This document shows, one piece after another, positions 53,554-62,342 of a DNA stretch of 64,000 nt. This stretch comes from Microbacterium sp. Its GTDB lineage: Bacteria; Actinomycetota; Actinomycetes; Actinomycetales; Microbacteriaceae. The position numbers and the translations under genes are program-made. Below the pieces are notes generated by a model that searched no databases, had not been told where the DNA came from, and was given only the letters and a program-made list of their open reading frames with translations. Position 1 is the stretch's first letter, and every line of letters begins with the position of its first letter. The stretch is from positions 228,437 through 292,436 of the forward strand of contig JAFKIL010000004.1 in NCBI GenBank assembly GCA_017306415.1. The letters are read 5' to 3'.

Positions 53554-54063
53554 CTACCGCACGTCCGTGCCGGGCGAGGCCGCCGCAAGCCCGGGCTTCG
53601 GGAACGCGTCGCGCATGTAGTCGGCGTGGAGGTAGTCGGAGACGCCGATCAGCACGATCGCGAACACGATCTGCTCGGTGATCACCCACAGCGGGTAGAG
53701 GCCGGGGATGGCGGCGAGCACGAGCGCGACGATCGGGAAGATCCGGCTGAACAGCTGCAGCCGCCGGTACGCCCAGTACCAGCCCGCCGTCGCGCGCCAG
53801 AGGAAGTAGAAGAGCGTTGCCGTGATGCCGAGCACGACGAGGCACCGCATCCACACCGCGAACGTGACCTCGGTTCCTGAGGCGAGCAGCACGACCGCCG
53901 TGACGATCGTCGCGACGCCGAGGAGGAGACACAGGACGAGCAGCCAGGTCACGACCCGGAAGGCGCGCCGCACGCGCGGGTCGGAAGAGACGGGGACGCG
54001 GTGGTCCGCGGCTCGTCCGCCCGCGATGCGGTCGAGCCGACGCAGTAGGGATTCAAGAGCCAT
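53554..54063 (-). CDS. Membrane protein of unknown function, related to 37377-37808
   Basis: The 169-residue protein has a basic N-terminus of about 35 residues and four predicted helices: VVTWLLVLCLLLGVATIVTAVVLL, VWMRCLVVLGITATLFYFLW, IFPIVALVLAAIPGLYPLWV and IVFAIVLIGVSDYL. It shares motifs with the 143-residue protein next to the histidine kinase. No name is known to me. It is divergent from the AraC-type regulator gene. Confidence 0.75.
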   Translation of the reverse strand: MALESLLRRLDRIAGGRAADHRVPVSSDPRVRRAFRVVTWLLVLCLLLGVATIVTAVVLLASGTEVTFAVWMRCLVVLGITATLFYFLWRATAGWYWAYRRLQLFSRIFPIVALVLAAIPGLYPLWVITEQIVFAIVLIGVSDYLHADYMRDAFPKPGLAAASPGTDVR

Positions 54064-54188
54064 ACGACAAGCTTAAGGCATACTGAAGGTGAGTGGAATG
54101 GGAGGGTGGGTGCGGGCGACCGAATCGGACCGCGATCATCGGGAGCCCGGATGCCGCGCCGACGAGACTCGATGACGAAGGAGGCACC

Positions 54189-55055
54189 GTGATCGCTGTG
54201 CTCAACACCGTGGTCGATGTCGTCGAAGAGCATCTCTCCGACGACATCGACATCGCCGCCCTCGCGACGAGTCTCGGCACGACGGAGTACCACGTCCGCC
54301 GGATGTTCTCGTCGCTTGCCGGGATGCCGCTGTCGGAGTACGTCCGCCGACGCCGCATGGCGCTCGCCGCCGGCGATGTGCTGGACGGCGACGCCCTGCT
54401 CGACATCGCGGTGCGGTACGGATACGGCTCGACCGAGGCCTTCGGCCGGGCGTTCCGGGCGGTGCACGGCGTCGGCCCCGCCGACGTGCGGCGCGACGGC
54501 GGCCCCCTTCGTACACAGCAGAGGATCAGGTTCCGCCTGACCGTCGAAGGGAACACCATCATGGACACTCGCATCACCGACCGACCGGCATTCGTGCTCG
54601 TGGGTCACGCGGCCCGCGTGCCGCTCATCCACGCGGGGGTCAACCCCGCCATCCAGGCCCACATCGCGGGGCTCCCGGCGGAGGAGCATGTGCGTCTCAA
54701 GGAGCTGGGCAACACCGATCCCGCCGGACTGCTGCAGGTGAGCGACGACGTCGACCCGGACTACCGGGAGGGGACCGAGCTCACCTACCTGCACGGCGTC
54801 GCGGTCACGTCTGACACTCCGGTGCCGGATGATCTCGACCAGATTCGGGTCCCCGCGGGGACGTGGGCGGTCTTCCGTGCGGAGGGTGAGTTCCCGGCCG
54901 TGCTGCAGTCGGTGTGGGCGGCGACGGCGACGGATTGGTTCCCGTCGAACCCGTGGCGCTTGCGCCCCGGCCCGTCCATCGTGTCGGTGCTGGAGCGTTC
55001 GGCCGACTTCCAGACGGCGACGTGCGAGCTGTGGCTCCCGGTGGAGCGGGCGTAA
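54189..55055 (+). CDS. AraC-type regulator with GyrI-like domain
   Basis: The 288-residue protein has two helix-turn-helix units of AraC type (VVDVVEEHLSDDIDIAALATSLGTTEYHVRRMFSSLAGMPLSEYVRRRRMALAAGDVL, then LDIAVRYGYGSTEAFGRAFRAVHGVGPADVR) and a C-terminal GyrI-like small-molecule-binding domain (ITDRPAFVLVGHAARVPLIHAG and VPAGTWAVFRAEGEFPAVLQSVWAATATDWFPSNPWRLRPGPSIVSVLER). This layout is common for SoxS/BltR-like multidrug sensors. The GTG at 54189 follows GAAGGAGGC. Confidence 0.9.
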   Translation: MIAVLNTVVDVVEEHLSDDIDIAALATSLGTTEYHVRRMFSSLAGMPLSEYVRRRRMALAAGDVLDGDALLDIAVRYGYGSTEAFGRAFRAVHGVGPADVRRDGGPLRTQQRIRFRLTVEGNTIMDTRITDRPAFVLVGHAARVPLIHAGVNPAIQAHIAGLPAEEHVRLKELGNTDPAGLLQVSDDVDPDYREGTELTYLHGVAVTSDTPVPDDLDQIRVPAGTWAVFRAEGEFPAVLQSVWAATATDWFPSNPWRLRPGPSIVSVLERSADFQTATCELWLPVERA

Positions 55056-55135
55056 CGCGCAGCTGAGAACGGCGGATGCCGCGGGCCGCTGTCGTCCGCG
55101 GCATCCGGCGCACTCGCCGTACTGCGCATCGACCC

Positions 55136-55155
55136 CTATATAGTGGCTTATACAG
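55136..55155. promoter_or_regulatory. Operator of the vapBC-like pair
   Basis: Arms CTATATA (55136-55142) and TATACAG (55149-55155) form an imperfect inverted repeat with a 6-bp spacer, 20 bp before the antitoxin start. The AT-rich stretch may also serve as the -10 region. Autorepression by the antitoxin/toxin complex is expected for this class. Confidence 0.6.
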
Positions 55156-55174
55156 AACCGCGAAGGGGGCCATC

Positions 55175-55393
55175 GTGACCGTCACGTCCATCGACATCGA
55201 TCCTGACGAGCTCAAGCGGGCCAAGGAGCTGGCCGGCACGTCCTCCAATCGCGAGACCGTCGACCTCGCGCTGCGCACGCTGATCGCGGTTCGCCGCCAG
55301 CCGGCGGCCGTCGAGCGCATTATCGGGCGCGCCTTCACGCCCGATCAGATCGACGCGCCGACCATCGAGCCGAAAACGGCAGATCGCGCGTGA
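55175..55393 (+). CDS. vapB: VapB-type antitoxin
   Basis: The 72-residue protein begins VTVTSIDIDPDELKRAKELAGTSSNRETVDLALRTLIAVRR, a ribbon-helix-helix DNA-binding domain as in VapB2-like antitoxins, followed by a toxin-binding tail. The GTG at 55175 follows GAAGGGGG. The toxin start overlaps its stop by 4 bp. Confidence 0.85.
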   Translation: MTVTSIDIDPDELKRAKELAGTSSNRETVDLALRTLIAVRRQPAAVERIIGRAFTPDQIDAPTIEPKTADRA

Positions 55394-55794
55394 CGACGTA
55401 TCTCGTCGACAACAGCATCTGGCAGAAGGCGGGGACGAGCGCGGCGATCGCCGACAGGCTCAGAGCACTGTCGCCGCATCACCTGATCATCACGTGCCCT
55501 CCTCAGGTGCTCGAGTACTGCCACTCCGCGAGGGATCCCCGCGAGTATGCGGAGCTGCGCGAAGACATGGCGCAGCTGCTTCCGGCGTGGGAACACCCGG
55601 ATGAGCAGGATGCCCTCGACATCCAGCAAGCGCTGTGGGACATGGGCCTCGTGCGCGCCGCCGCAGCATTCGACTGCCTCATCGCCGCGTACGCGGTTGT
55701 CAACGATGCGGTGATCCTGAACTCCGACCGTGACTTCCGCAATATCGAGCTCGCCACCGATGGCAGGGTCCGGCAGGAGTACGTCCCGGCGTGA
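55390..55794 (+). CDS. vapC: VapC-type PIN-domain ribonuclease toxin
   Basis: The 134-residue protein has the PIN-domain acidic residues in TTYLVDNSIW (D near residue 7), LEYCHS, AAFDCLIAAYAVVNDAVILNSDRDF (two further aspartates, then the last one in the SDRDF motif). Such toxins cut tRNA or rRNA. The GTG start overlaps the VapB stop, giving a translationally coupled pair. Confidence 0.88.
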   Translation: MTTYLVDNSIWQKAGTSAAIADRLRALSPHHLIITCPPQVLEYCHSARDPREYAELREDMAQLLPAWEHPDEQDALDIQQALWDMGLVRAAAAFDCLIAAYAVVNDAVILNSDRDFRNIELATDGRVRQEYVPA

Positions 55795-55856
55795 ATACGG
55801 TCTCGCTTCGATAACACGGCGTCGCTGCCGCGCAGTTGTGCTGTCAGGATCACGTC

Positions 55857-56333
55857 ATGGCGTCTCGAGGTTCGCTCAGGTGGCTGGCGACGGCTGGCAT
55901 GGTCGCCGCCTCCCTCGTGTTGGCCGGCTGCTCGAGCTTTGGTCCTCCCACGTCCGGCGCGTGCATCGACTGGGTGTACTTCGAGAGTCCCGCGGATGCT
56001 GCGGACGAAGCCGACGCCGTCATCGTCGGCACGGTCGAGAGCTCGGCGGGGTCGACCACCTACCTCGACCTGCCGGCGACGAAGTGGCATGTCAGCGTCG
56101 ATCGGTGGATCAAGGGAGGCGACGGATCTAGGACCGTCGTCGTCACGTCGCTTCCTCGCAGCTGCGGCGACACCCACGACAGCGTGGCGGATGCGGTCGA
56201 TGCTGGCCCTGTCGTGCTGTTCCTGCGCGACGGAAAGAGCGGGTGGGAGACCCTGACACCTTTCCAGGGACTCATCCCCGCCGAGCGCGATGGGAACCTG
56301 CCCAGCGAGTGGCCCGCGGACATGCACGACTAG
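55857..56333 (+). CDS. Putative lipoprotein
   Basis: The 158-residue protein has a lipoprotein signal (MASRGSLRWLATAGMVAASL, lipobox VLAGC) and an extracytoplasmic domain with IDWVYFESPADAADEADAVIVGTVESS and KWHVSVDRWIKGGDGSRTVVVTSLPRSCGD. This recalls small OB-fold-like secreted proteins (for instance those with a DAVVxGTV motif), but I cannot name it. It sits alone after vapBC. Confidence 0.7.
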   Translation: MASRGSLRWLATAGMVAASLVLAGCSSFGPPTSGACIDWVYFESPADAADEADAVIVGTVESSAGSTTYLDLPATKWHVSVDRWIKGGDGSRTVVVTSLPRSCGDTHDSVADAVDAGPVVLFLRDGKSGWETLTPFQGLIPAERDGNLPSEWPADMHD

Positions 56334-56475
56334 CGCCGCTGACTCCGGAATCCGCGCATGCCGGAATTCGATCTGCCTGCGCGAAACGATGGGGCGCGCC
56401 CGCGGCGTGTGCGCTTCTGGAGCGACGTGATCGACGACCGCGCGACAGACTTCTGGTCAGCACCCTGACGTTCTG

Positions 56476-56847
56476 CTACTGAGCGGAACCGTAGAGCGGG
56501 CGAGCCATGACGAACGCTCCGCGGTCGTCGAAGGCAGCAGGGATCACGTCGATCACGAACTCCGGCCGCAGAGCGCCGTAGATGTGCGGATAGAGTCGCC
56601 CATCGCCGTCCTCGTCGACGACCCGCACGCCCGCGGCGGCGACCCTTCGCTCGTCGATCACGAGGACGCAGAGCGCGGCATCCGTGCCGGCATAGACGAA
56701 CTCGGCCACCTCGGCGAGCTGCTCCGGGTAGGAGGCGTGGATGTATCCGACCTGGTCGAGAGTCGCGCCCCGCGTCGACGTCCGGTACTCAGCGGACTCG
56801 AGTGCGGCGTCCCAGTCGGATTGCGTCGAGAGATGAAGGATCGTCAT
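56476..56847 (-). CDS. DUF952 family protein
   Basis: The 123-residue protein matches DUF952: TILHLSTQSDWDAALESAEYRTSTRGATLDQVGYIHASYPEQLAEVAEFVY, and a C-terminal DGRLYPHIYGALRPEFVIDVIPAAFDDRGAFV. Family members resemble a glutathione-transferase-like fold, with no set function. The ATG at 56847 is preceded by a plausible AAT-rich site only. It is divergent from the truncated nucleotidyltransferase gene. Confidence 0.85.
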   Translation of the reverse strand: MTILHLSTQSDWDAALESAEYRTSTRGATLDQVGYIHASYPEQLAEVAEFVYAGTDAALCVLVIDERRVAAAGVRVVDEDGDGRLYPHIYGALRPEFVIDVIPAAFDDRGAFVMARPLYGSAQ

Positions 56848-56950
56848 TACACGATTCTCGCCGCTGCGCATCGCGCGCTGCGCCGTCCCCCCCGGGCCGT
56901 GCGGCCGCCGACGTGTACCAGAGCTCCGGCGCCCGTGCGAGTGTTGTGTC

Positions 56951-57404
56951 ATGTTCTCTTCGACGGATCGAGCGAAGATCCAGCGGGAGCTGATCGCGCG
57001 GGCCGAGGCTGACCCCCGCATCATCGGCGCCGCGATCGCCGGGTCGGGCGCCCACGGCACTCAAGACGACTGGTCTGACATCGATCTCGCTGTGCAGTTC
57101 GACGACGGAGTCGACGAGCAGCGACTGGTGGATGAGTGGACCGAGGCGATCCACGCCGCGTACGGACTGTCCGACGCGCACGATGTGTGGGCGGCCGGCA
57201 CCCGCTACCGGGTGTTCTTCCTCTCCAACTCGCTGCAGATCGATGTGTCGTTCTGGCCGCGCGACACGTTCCGCGCCACCGAATCGGGCTTCCGTGTCGT
57301 CTTCGGCACGCCCAACGCACCGACCGAGCCCGCTGGCCCCGATGCGTCGGCGATGATCGGGATGGGCTGGCTGTACCAGGACGGTTTCCAAGCCCTCAGC
57401 GGCG
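56951..57404 (+). pseudogene. Nucleotidyltransferase gene, 3'-truncated
   Basis: The first 150 codons encode a nucleotidyltransferase domain: IIGAAIAGSGAHGTQDDWSDIDLAVQFDDGV (GS...D.D), then VFFLSNSLQIDVSFWPRDTF with the third acidic residue. At about 57400 the protein-like sequence ends, and the DNA continues as a chloride-channel fragment in another frame. It therefore lacks its C-terminal helical domain. The frame continues without meaning to 57646. It resembles aminoglycoside adenylyltransferase-type proteins. Confidence 0.7.
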
Positions 57405-57593
57405 ACTACGGATCTGGCTGCTGCTGTTCTTCGCCCTCGCGAAGATCCTCGCCACCTCCCTCACCCTCGGCATCGGCGGATCCAGCGGCGCATTCGCCCC
57501 TCCCTGTTCATCGGGCTCATGCTCGGCACCGCCTACGGCCTCGTCGTGCACCAGCTGTTCGGAGCCGCCGCCGGAGACCCCGCCGTCTCATGA
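57405..57593 (+). pseudogene. Chloride channel (ClC) gene fragment
   Basis: The frame reads IWLLLFFALAKILATSLTLGIGGSSGAFAP, and after a one-base loss in the run of Cs near 57485 it goes on as SLFIGLMLGTAYGLVVHQLFG and ends at a TGA at 57591-57593. These are the GGxxGxFAPSLFIGxxxG selectivity-filter region motifs of ClC proteins. Both ends are missing. It is fused to the truncated nucleotidyltransferase, indicating a recombination scar. Confidence 0.7.
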
Positions 57594-57644
57594 GAGAAGG
57601 CTCCGGACCCGCCATTGTGCGAGCAGGCTCGAGGTGGGACGATT

Positions 57645-57669
57645 AGACCGCCGGTCGAACTGGCGGTCT
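57645..57669 (+). promoter_or_regulatory. TetR operator before the flavin monooxygenase gene
   Basis: Arms AGACCGCC (57645-57652) and GGCGGTCT (57662-57669) are perfectly complementary around a 9-bp centre, 11 bp before the start of the monooxygenase. The TetR gene that follows in the same operon is the likely ligand-responsive repressor. Confidence 0.8.
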
Positions 57670-57680
57670 GGGAGGTGCCC

Positions 57681-58862
57681 ATGCGTGTCTTGATTGTTGG
57701 TGCGGGGATCGCTGGTCCCACTCTCGCCTACTGGTTGCAGAGGTTCGGTCACGAGGTCACGCTCATCGAGCACGCTCCGCAGTTACGGGAGGGTGGCTAC
57801 GTCGTGGACTTCTGGGGTGCGGGGTTCGACGTCGCCGATCGGATGGGGATCGTGCCGCGGCTGATGGACGAGGGCTACGTCGTCCGTGAGGCACGTGAGG
57901 TTTCCAGCTCCGGCCGGCGAATCGCCCACTTCGACCCGCGCCACGTGATCGGCATCAGCGGCGGCCGGTTCGTCACGATCGGACGCTCCGACCTGTCCCG
58001 CGCCATCTACGATTCCGCGGATGGCCACGTCGAGGCGATCTTCGGCGACACGGTGACCTCGTTGAACGACGACGGCGACCGGGTGCATGTCGAGTTCCAG
58101 CACGCGGCACCGCGTGAGTTCGACCTCGTCGTCGGCGCGGACGGGCTGCACTCGCGCGTACGGAAGCTCGCGTTCGGTCCGGACGAGGAGTTCGAACGAT
58201 ATCTCGGGATCACCGTCGCCGCCTTCGATGTCGCGGGATACCGCCCCCGCGACGAGCTGGTCGCGGTCATGCACACGGAGGTGGGCGATCAGGTGCTGCG
58301 CCTCGCGCTTCACGATGACGCCACGATGTTTTGCTTCATGTTCCGGTACGACGGCGACGTGCCCCAGGACGACGTCGCCGCCCAGCAGGATCTGTTGCGG
58401 CGGCGCATGGGCAACGCCGGCTGGGAGGTCCCGGCCATCCTGGAGCAGATGCCGCGGGCCCGCACCTTCTACCTCGACCGGGCGAGCCAGACCCGGATGC
58501 CGTCATGGTCCAGTGGTCGCATCGCGCTCATCGGCGATGCTGCGGCGGCACCCTCACTGCTGGCCGGGCAAGGTTCCGCACTCGCGATGATCGGGGCATA
58601 CATCCTGGCCCACGAGCTGCACGAAGCCCACGAAGACCACCAGGCGGCGTTCGCAGGATACGAGCGACGGCTGGCCGGGCTCGTGCGCGGCAAGCAGGAC
58701 GCCGCCACCCGGCTGGGTGCCGCGTTCGCCCCCCGCAACCGCATGCAACTGCTGCTGCGAAACGCCATCGTCGGCCTCATGGTGATCCCGCCGATCGCAA
58801 ACGCGGCCATGGGGCGGAGCCTGGTCGACCCCATTCGCCTCCCCCCAGTCCCGGTCGGTTAA
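57681..58862 (+). CDS. FAD-dependent monooxygenase
   Basis: The 393-residue protein (from ATG 57681) has the three class A hydroxylase motifs: VLIVGAGIAGPTLAYWLQRFGHEVTLIEHA, LVVGADGLHSRVRKLAFGP, and GRIALIGDAAAAPSLLAGQGSALAMIGAYILAHEL. It resembles TetX-like and rifampicin-type antibiotic hydroxylases. The resistance role is only a possibility, because substrate specificity cannot be read by eye. It follows a clear TetR operator with a GGGAGGTG site, and a TetR gene follows 5 bp later. Confidence 0.88.
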   Translation: MRVLIVGAGIAGPTLAYWLQRFGHEVTLIEHAPQLREGGYVVDFWGAGFDVADRMGIVPRLMDEGYVVREAREVSSSGRRIAHFDPRHVIGISGGRFVTIGRSDLSRAIYDSADGHVEAIFGDTVTSLNDDGDRVHVEFQHAAPREFDLVVGADGLHSRVRKLAFGPDEEFERYLGITVAAFDVAGYRPRDELVAVMHTEVGDQVLRLALHDDATMFCFMFRYDGDVPQDDVAAQQDLLRRRMGNAGWEVPAILEQMPRARTFYLDRASQTRMPSWSSGRIALIGDAAAAPSLLAGQGSALAMIGAYILAHELHEAHEDHQAAFAGYERRLAGLVRGKQDAATRLGAAFAPRNRMQLLLRNAIVGLMVIPPIANAAMGRSLVDPIRLPPVPVG

Positions 58863-58867
58863 CGACA

Positions 58868-59485
58868 GTGCCACGCCCGCGATTCCACACGCTTCCCCGC
58901 GAACGACAACAGACCATCCTCCACGCGGCGCTCGACGAGTTCTCCGCACACGGGTTCGCCGGGGCATCGCTGAACCGGATCATCGCCGAGGCGGGCATCT
59001 CCAAGGGCTCGATCTACTACTACTTCGACAGCAAGGAAGACCTGTACGCGCATCTGCTTCGCGAACAAGTGGAACAGCTCATCGTGCGCGTCGGGCCATT
59101 CTCCGTGCCGGCCGCAACCGAACCAGACGCCTACTGGTCGACGATCGAGAACCATTGCTTACGACTCGTCCGCGCCTACGACGCATCACCACAGCTCGCG
59201 AACCTCTTGCGCGACTGGATGTCAGGCACGGGTGCACCAGCGATTGAAAACGCCCAACGCGACGCCGAGCTGAGCGCACTGCCGTGGATGACCCGGGCTC
59301 TCGCGGCGGGACAATCGATCGGAGCGATACGCACAGATATCCCCGACGCGCTCCTCCTGGCCATCGGCATGGCAATCGGCCGCGTGATCGACTCGTGGGT
59401 CATCGCAGAAGCGCCCGATCCCCGCGAGCATGCAGCCGCCGTGCACACCATCGTCGACATCCTTCGACGCGCGATCCAGCCCTGA
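58868..59485 (+). CDS. TetR-family repressor
   Basis: The 205-residue protein has the TetR helix-turn-helix: FHTLPRERQQTILHAALDEFSAHGFAGASLNRIIAEAGISKGSIYYYFDSKEDLYAHLL. The C-terminal helices form a ligand pocket. It lies 5 bp after the monooxygenase and probably represses the pair through the dyad at 57645-57669, released by the enzyme's substrate. The GTG start is at 58868. Confidence 0.92.
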   Translation: MPRPRFHTLPRERQQTILHAALDEFSAHGFAGASLNRIIAEAGISKGSIYYYFDSKEDLYAHLLREQVEQLIVRVGPFSVPAATEPDAYWSTIENHCLRLVRAYDASPQLANLLRDWMSGTGAPAIENAQRDAELSALPWMTRALAAGQSIGAIRTDIPDALLLAIGMAIGRVIDSWVIAEAPDPREHAAAVHTIVDILRRAIQP

Positions 59486-60201
59486 GCGCGACCCGCGCCA
59501 GCGCCGAGTGGGAGCCCGACCGGTCGTGGTTTCCAGCGGGTGGTGAGGATCGACGTGGCGGGGACACTGCCGCCCGATTTGCGTCGACGCGTCGCTATCA
59601 TGCCGGGTGCGTGCGGGGGCCATCCGTATCCGGGCATCACGCGTTGATGGAGGCTCACGTGCGGTCGCGATCGTCTGGACGGTGACCGCCCTCAACCCAA
59701 TCTCACATTGAGTTCACATGCCCGGCCGGGTGCGGCCGAACGCAGCCGATCCCCAAACGAACACTGCCCGGAAGTGGGACCGCCGCGTGCACGCTCACGA
59801 AACGGCTAGGACTGTGTTCCCAGTCAGGCGGTCCCGTGGAACTTCTGTAGCTGCACTTCGCTAAGACTCAAGAACGCCGGATTGTCGATCCGGCGAAGCC
59901 AAGTTCGGTTCCGGGAATCGGTGTAGCTGAAGTAGTGCAAGTTGTCGGACTCAGCAACTCAGTAGTCATGGCGGGCACTCTTGCCACGCCGAGATCACCC
60001 GACAATACGGCCGGGTCCCCGGTAGTTGAGGAACGAGCCAGAATCGGTTTCCAATTCCAGGAGAGGGCGCTCCGAGGGCGCAGTGGGTGGGTGTTCAGTC
60101 GACAGGAGTGGTGTGCAGGTCGAGCGCTCAGGCACCGCCCCGCACACCGTCCTCGGAGCACGGCCGTGGGTCGTCGACCGATGTGAGGGCGACGACGGTC
60201 G
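59486..60201. other. 716-bp stretch without a convincing gene
   Basis: No frame here carries a recognised domain. The stretch holds copy A of a 73-bp repeat (59675-59747) and a short hairpin (CGCCGGAT at 59875-59882 with ATCCGGCG at 59888-59895). A minus-strand frame of 97 codons (59868-60161) is open but has no ribosome site or homology that I recognise. It may contain remnants of a lost gene. Confidence 0.4.
59675..59747. repeat. 73-bp repeat, copy A
   Basis: It matches 62343-62415 at 63 of 73 positions, in the same orientation, 2.67 kb apart. The best-conserved part is the run GCCGGGTGCGGCCGAACGCA near its end. The two copies bracket the glycine-rich lipoprotein gene and two pseudogenes. 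Confidence 0.65.
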
Positions 60202-61260
60202 TCACCAGGCGAGGATGACTCCGGCGCCCGCCAGACTCGCGATGAACTGCCAGTTGTAGTGCGTCGCCGAGATCTTCCACGAGGTGACCGAGGTGTCGAC
60301 GAAGGAGGCTCCCGCGCCGCCTCCTCCTCCTGCCGAGATGCCGCCCGCGCCGCCTCCTGCTGCGCCGCCTTTGACGCCGCCGCCGCCGCTGCCCCCGTTG
60401 CCGCCCAGGTCCTTCGCTCCGAGACCCCGGGCGCCGGTCGACGACGTCGCGCCGCCTGCTGCGCCGCCCTTGCCCCCGAGCGGAGGCGCGGTGCCCTGGC
60501 TGCCGTTCATCCCGGCGATGCCGGGGGTCCCGCACTGCGAGTCGCTGGCGCTCGAGAACTCGAGACAGCCCGCGCTGCCGCCCCTGCCCGCCTCATCGGG
60601 GTCGCCGCTGCCGCCGCCTTGGCCGCCTCCGCCCCCCGCGACGACGAGCTCGTGCCAGTTGCTTCCGTCGGCGTTCGACAGTGCGATGAGGGTCGCGCCG
60701 CCGCCGGCGCCGCCCGTGCGCGAGTCCTGCTTGGCGGTGTTGGCCTGCCCGCCGGACATCCCTTCGGCGCCCCATCCGCCTGCACCGACGGCGCCGTTCC
60801 CGCCCACCGCGATCGTGACGATCTGCCCGGCCGTCACCGGAAAGGATCCGGTGATGATCGCACCGCTGCCGCCCTCCTTGGTGACCGGGTGCACTGCGCC
60901 GCCGCCGTCGCCCCCGGCCGCCTCGAACGTGACGCTCGTGACTCCGTCCGGCACGATCCACGTCTCCGTCGCGCCCGTGTACGAGTACTGCACCGCGTTG
61001 CCGGCGGCGGTGGACCGGAGTGCCGACGTCCCGGTCGGCGTCGGCTTCGCCGTGCTCGTGCCCGTCGAGCTTGTCGTGTGCGGGGCCGTCCCCGGTTCCG
61101 TCGTCGTCGGATGGGGCACTCCGACGGTGAGTGCGGAGCACCCGGCGATCGCGACGGCGAGCAGAGGAGCGAAGACGACGGCGACGGTCGAGCTCCGGCT
61201 CCGTGACCGCGCGCGGTGTGAGCGTGAGTGGCGAGTGTGTGTCGAGTCATTCTCGGACAT
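60202..61260 (-). CDS. Glycine-rich putative lipoprotein
   Basis: The 352-residue protein has an Arg/Ser-rich n-region, a signal with lipobox AIAGC (near residue 40), a Thr/Ser/Pro linker, then a conserved start of a beta domain (VQYSYTGATETWIVPDGVTSVTFEAAGGDGGG), as in glycine-rich cell-surface proteins. The rest is dominated by GGGGG-type repeats and ends with SWKISATHYNWQFIASLAGAGVILAW. It would sit on the outer face of the membrane. The function is unknown. Its GC-rich glycine codons also open long frames on the other strand, which are not real. Confidence 0.8.
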   Translation of the reverse strand: MSENDSTHTRHSRSHRARSRSRSSTVAVVFAPLLAVAIAGCSALTVGVPHPTTTEPGTAPHTTSSTGTSTAKPTPTGTSALRSTAAGNAVQYSYTGATETWIVPDGVTSVTFEAAGGDGGGAVHPVTKEGGSGAIITGSFPVTAGQIVTIAVGGNGAVGAGGWGAEGMSGGQANTAKQDSRTGGAGGGATLIALSNADGSNWHELVVAGGGGGQGGGSGDPDEAGRGGSAGCLEFSSASDSQCGTPGIAGMNGSQGTAPPLGGKGGAAGGATSSTGARGLGAKDLGGNGGSGGGGVKGGAAGGGAGGISAGGGGGAGASFVDTSVTSWKISATHYNWQFIASLAGAGVILAW

Positions 61261-61399
61261 GGGGTGACCTTCCTGCAGTGAGAGCTTCGAGACGCTCCTT
61301 GTGGTGCGTCACCAGTACAGTCGTGGGCCCCGCTCCAACCTCACTCCAACGCGACCCGATCACGCGGCTTCGCATTCGCGGCGAGGCGTCTCTACCCCC

Positions 61400-61690
61400 C
61401 CCCGCGGATCCGACCAGGGGATCGTCGCGGCCGGCGTGCTCGGTGTCGACGCCCGCGTCATCGCGCCCGCGCGTCCGGGATACCTCGGCACCCCGCTGTC
61501 CACCGGTCGGACGCCGCGGGAGAAGGCTGACGCGATGGTCGCGCTGCTCGACGCGAGGTGGAGCGTACGGTCGGCGTCGGCCTCTCGGGAGGGGGGATGA
61601 CGGCGGCCGCGATCGCGGCATGCCATCCGACCACGGTGCTGGGTGTGGTGCTGTGGTCAGCCGTCCGGGGCACCCGAGGTGTCCATCGCG
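61400..61690 (+). pseudogene. Alpha/beta-hydrolase gene fragment
   Basis: The sequence reads VDARVIAPARPGYLGTPLSTGRTPREKADAMVALLDA and, one frame later, EVERTVGVGLSGGGMTAAAIAACHPTTVLGVVLW. This is the lid-strand and nucleophile-elbow region (GLSGG) of an alpha/beta hydrolase with a frameshift near 61550. No start and no C-terminal catalytic histidine remain. It is a relic. Confidence 0.6.
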
Positions 61691-62234
61691 AAGAGACTGC
61701 CGCAACGCCGCAGGTCGGCGCGGGCCGTACTCGCCCGCGTGATCGGCACGCTGGCACTGACCGCCGGCGTGATCACCGGATCGTCGGCCGCTGCCCTGGC
61801 GGCCGGAGCGTCGTCACCGACCCCGACTGCCGCCTCCGAGACGTCGCCCGATCCCCGGCCGTCGTCCTCCCCGACATCGTCCGCTGATCTCTACGACCCG
61901 GGTGCGGTGGCGGTGACACCGCCCGCTCCGACGAACACGATGTCCTTCGCATACAGGGCGAGTCGCAGCGTGTCCAAAGGGCAAGTTCCAGTCGATCAAC
62001 GGACGATGCCCGGATGGCTGGCATGTGCGTCCGAGCCAGCCGAGCGCACACGTGCCGACCTCGCCGAACCCCTCCGTGGCCGCCGCGACCGGTGAGTACG
62101 TGGCGTCGGAGGGAGCCAGCTTCTTCACCTCGATCCCGTCGACCGGAAACGGACACCTCTACCAGAACGTCACCGACCAGTTCCACAACTGGAGCATCGC
62201 CAGCGACCATCCCTATGCGTGCAGTACTCGATGA
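61679..62234 (+). pseudogene. Secreted protein gene, frameshifted
   Basis: From a GTG at 61679 a signal peptide is readable (ARAVLARVIGTLALTAGVITGSSAAALAAG), followed by a Ser/Pro/Thr linker (SSPTPTAASETSPDPRPSSS). Around 61930-62000 the sensible frame changes to one that reads KGKFQSINGRCPDGWHVRPSQ and ends VTDQFHNWSIASDHPYACSTR at 62234. The tail has two cysteines that could bridge. I know no family. It is probably a broken gene. Confidence 0.55.
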
Positions 62235-62342
62235 CCGGCTTGCCTCGTACTGGGCAACCACCCTCGCTGAGCTCCTTGGCCCCACTATGCCAGGCGTGCC
62301 ACGCATGGCATCTGACGTCGAAACGGACGCCGCGCGCAACCG

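Noticed and set aside
60259-61267. Plus-strand Pro/Ala-rich frames opposite the glycine-rich lipoprotein
   Set aside because: Glycine codons on one strand read as proline or alanine on the other. The minus-strand product has a lipobox and a proper beginning, the plus-strand ones do not.
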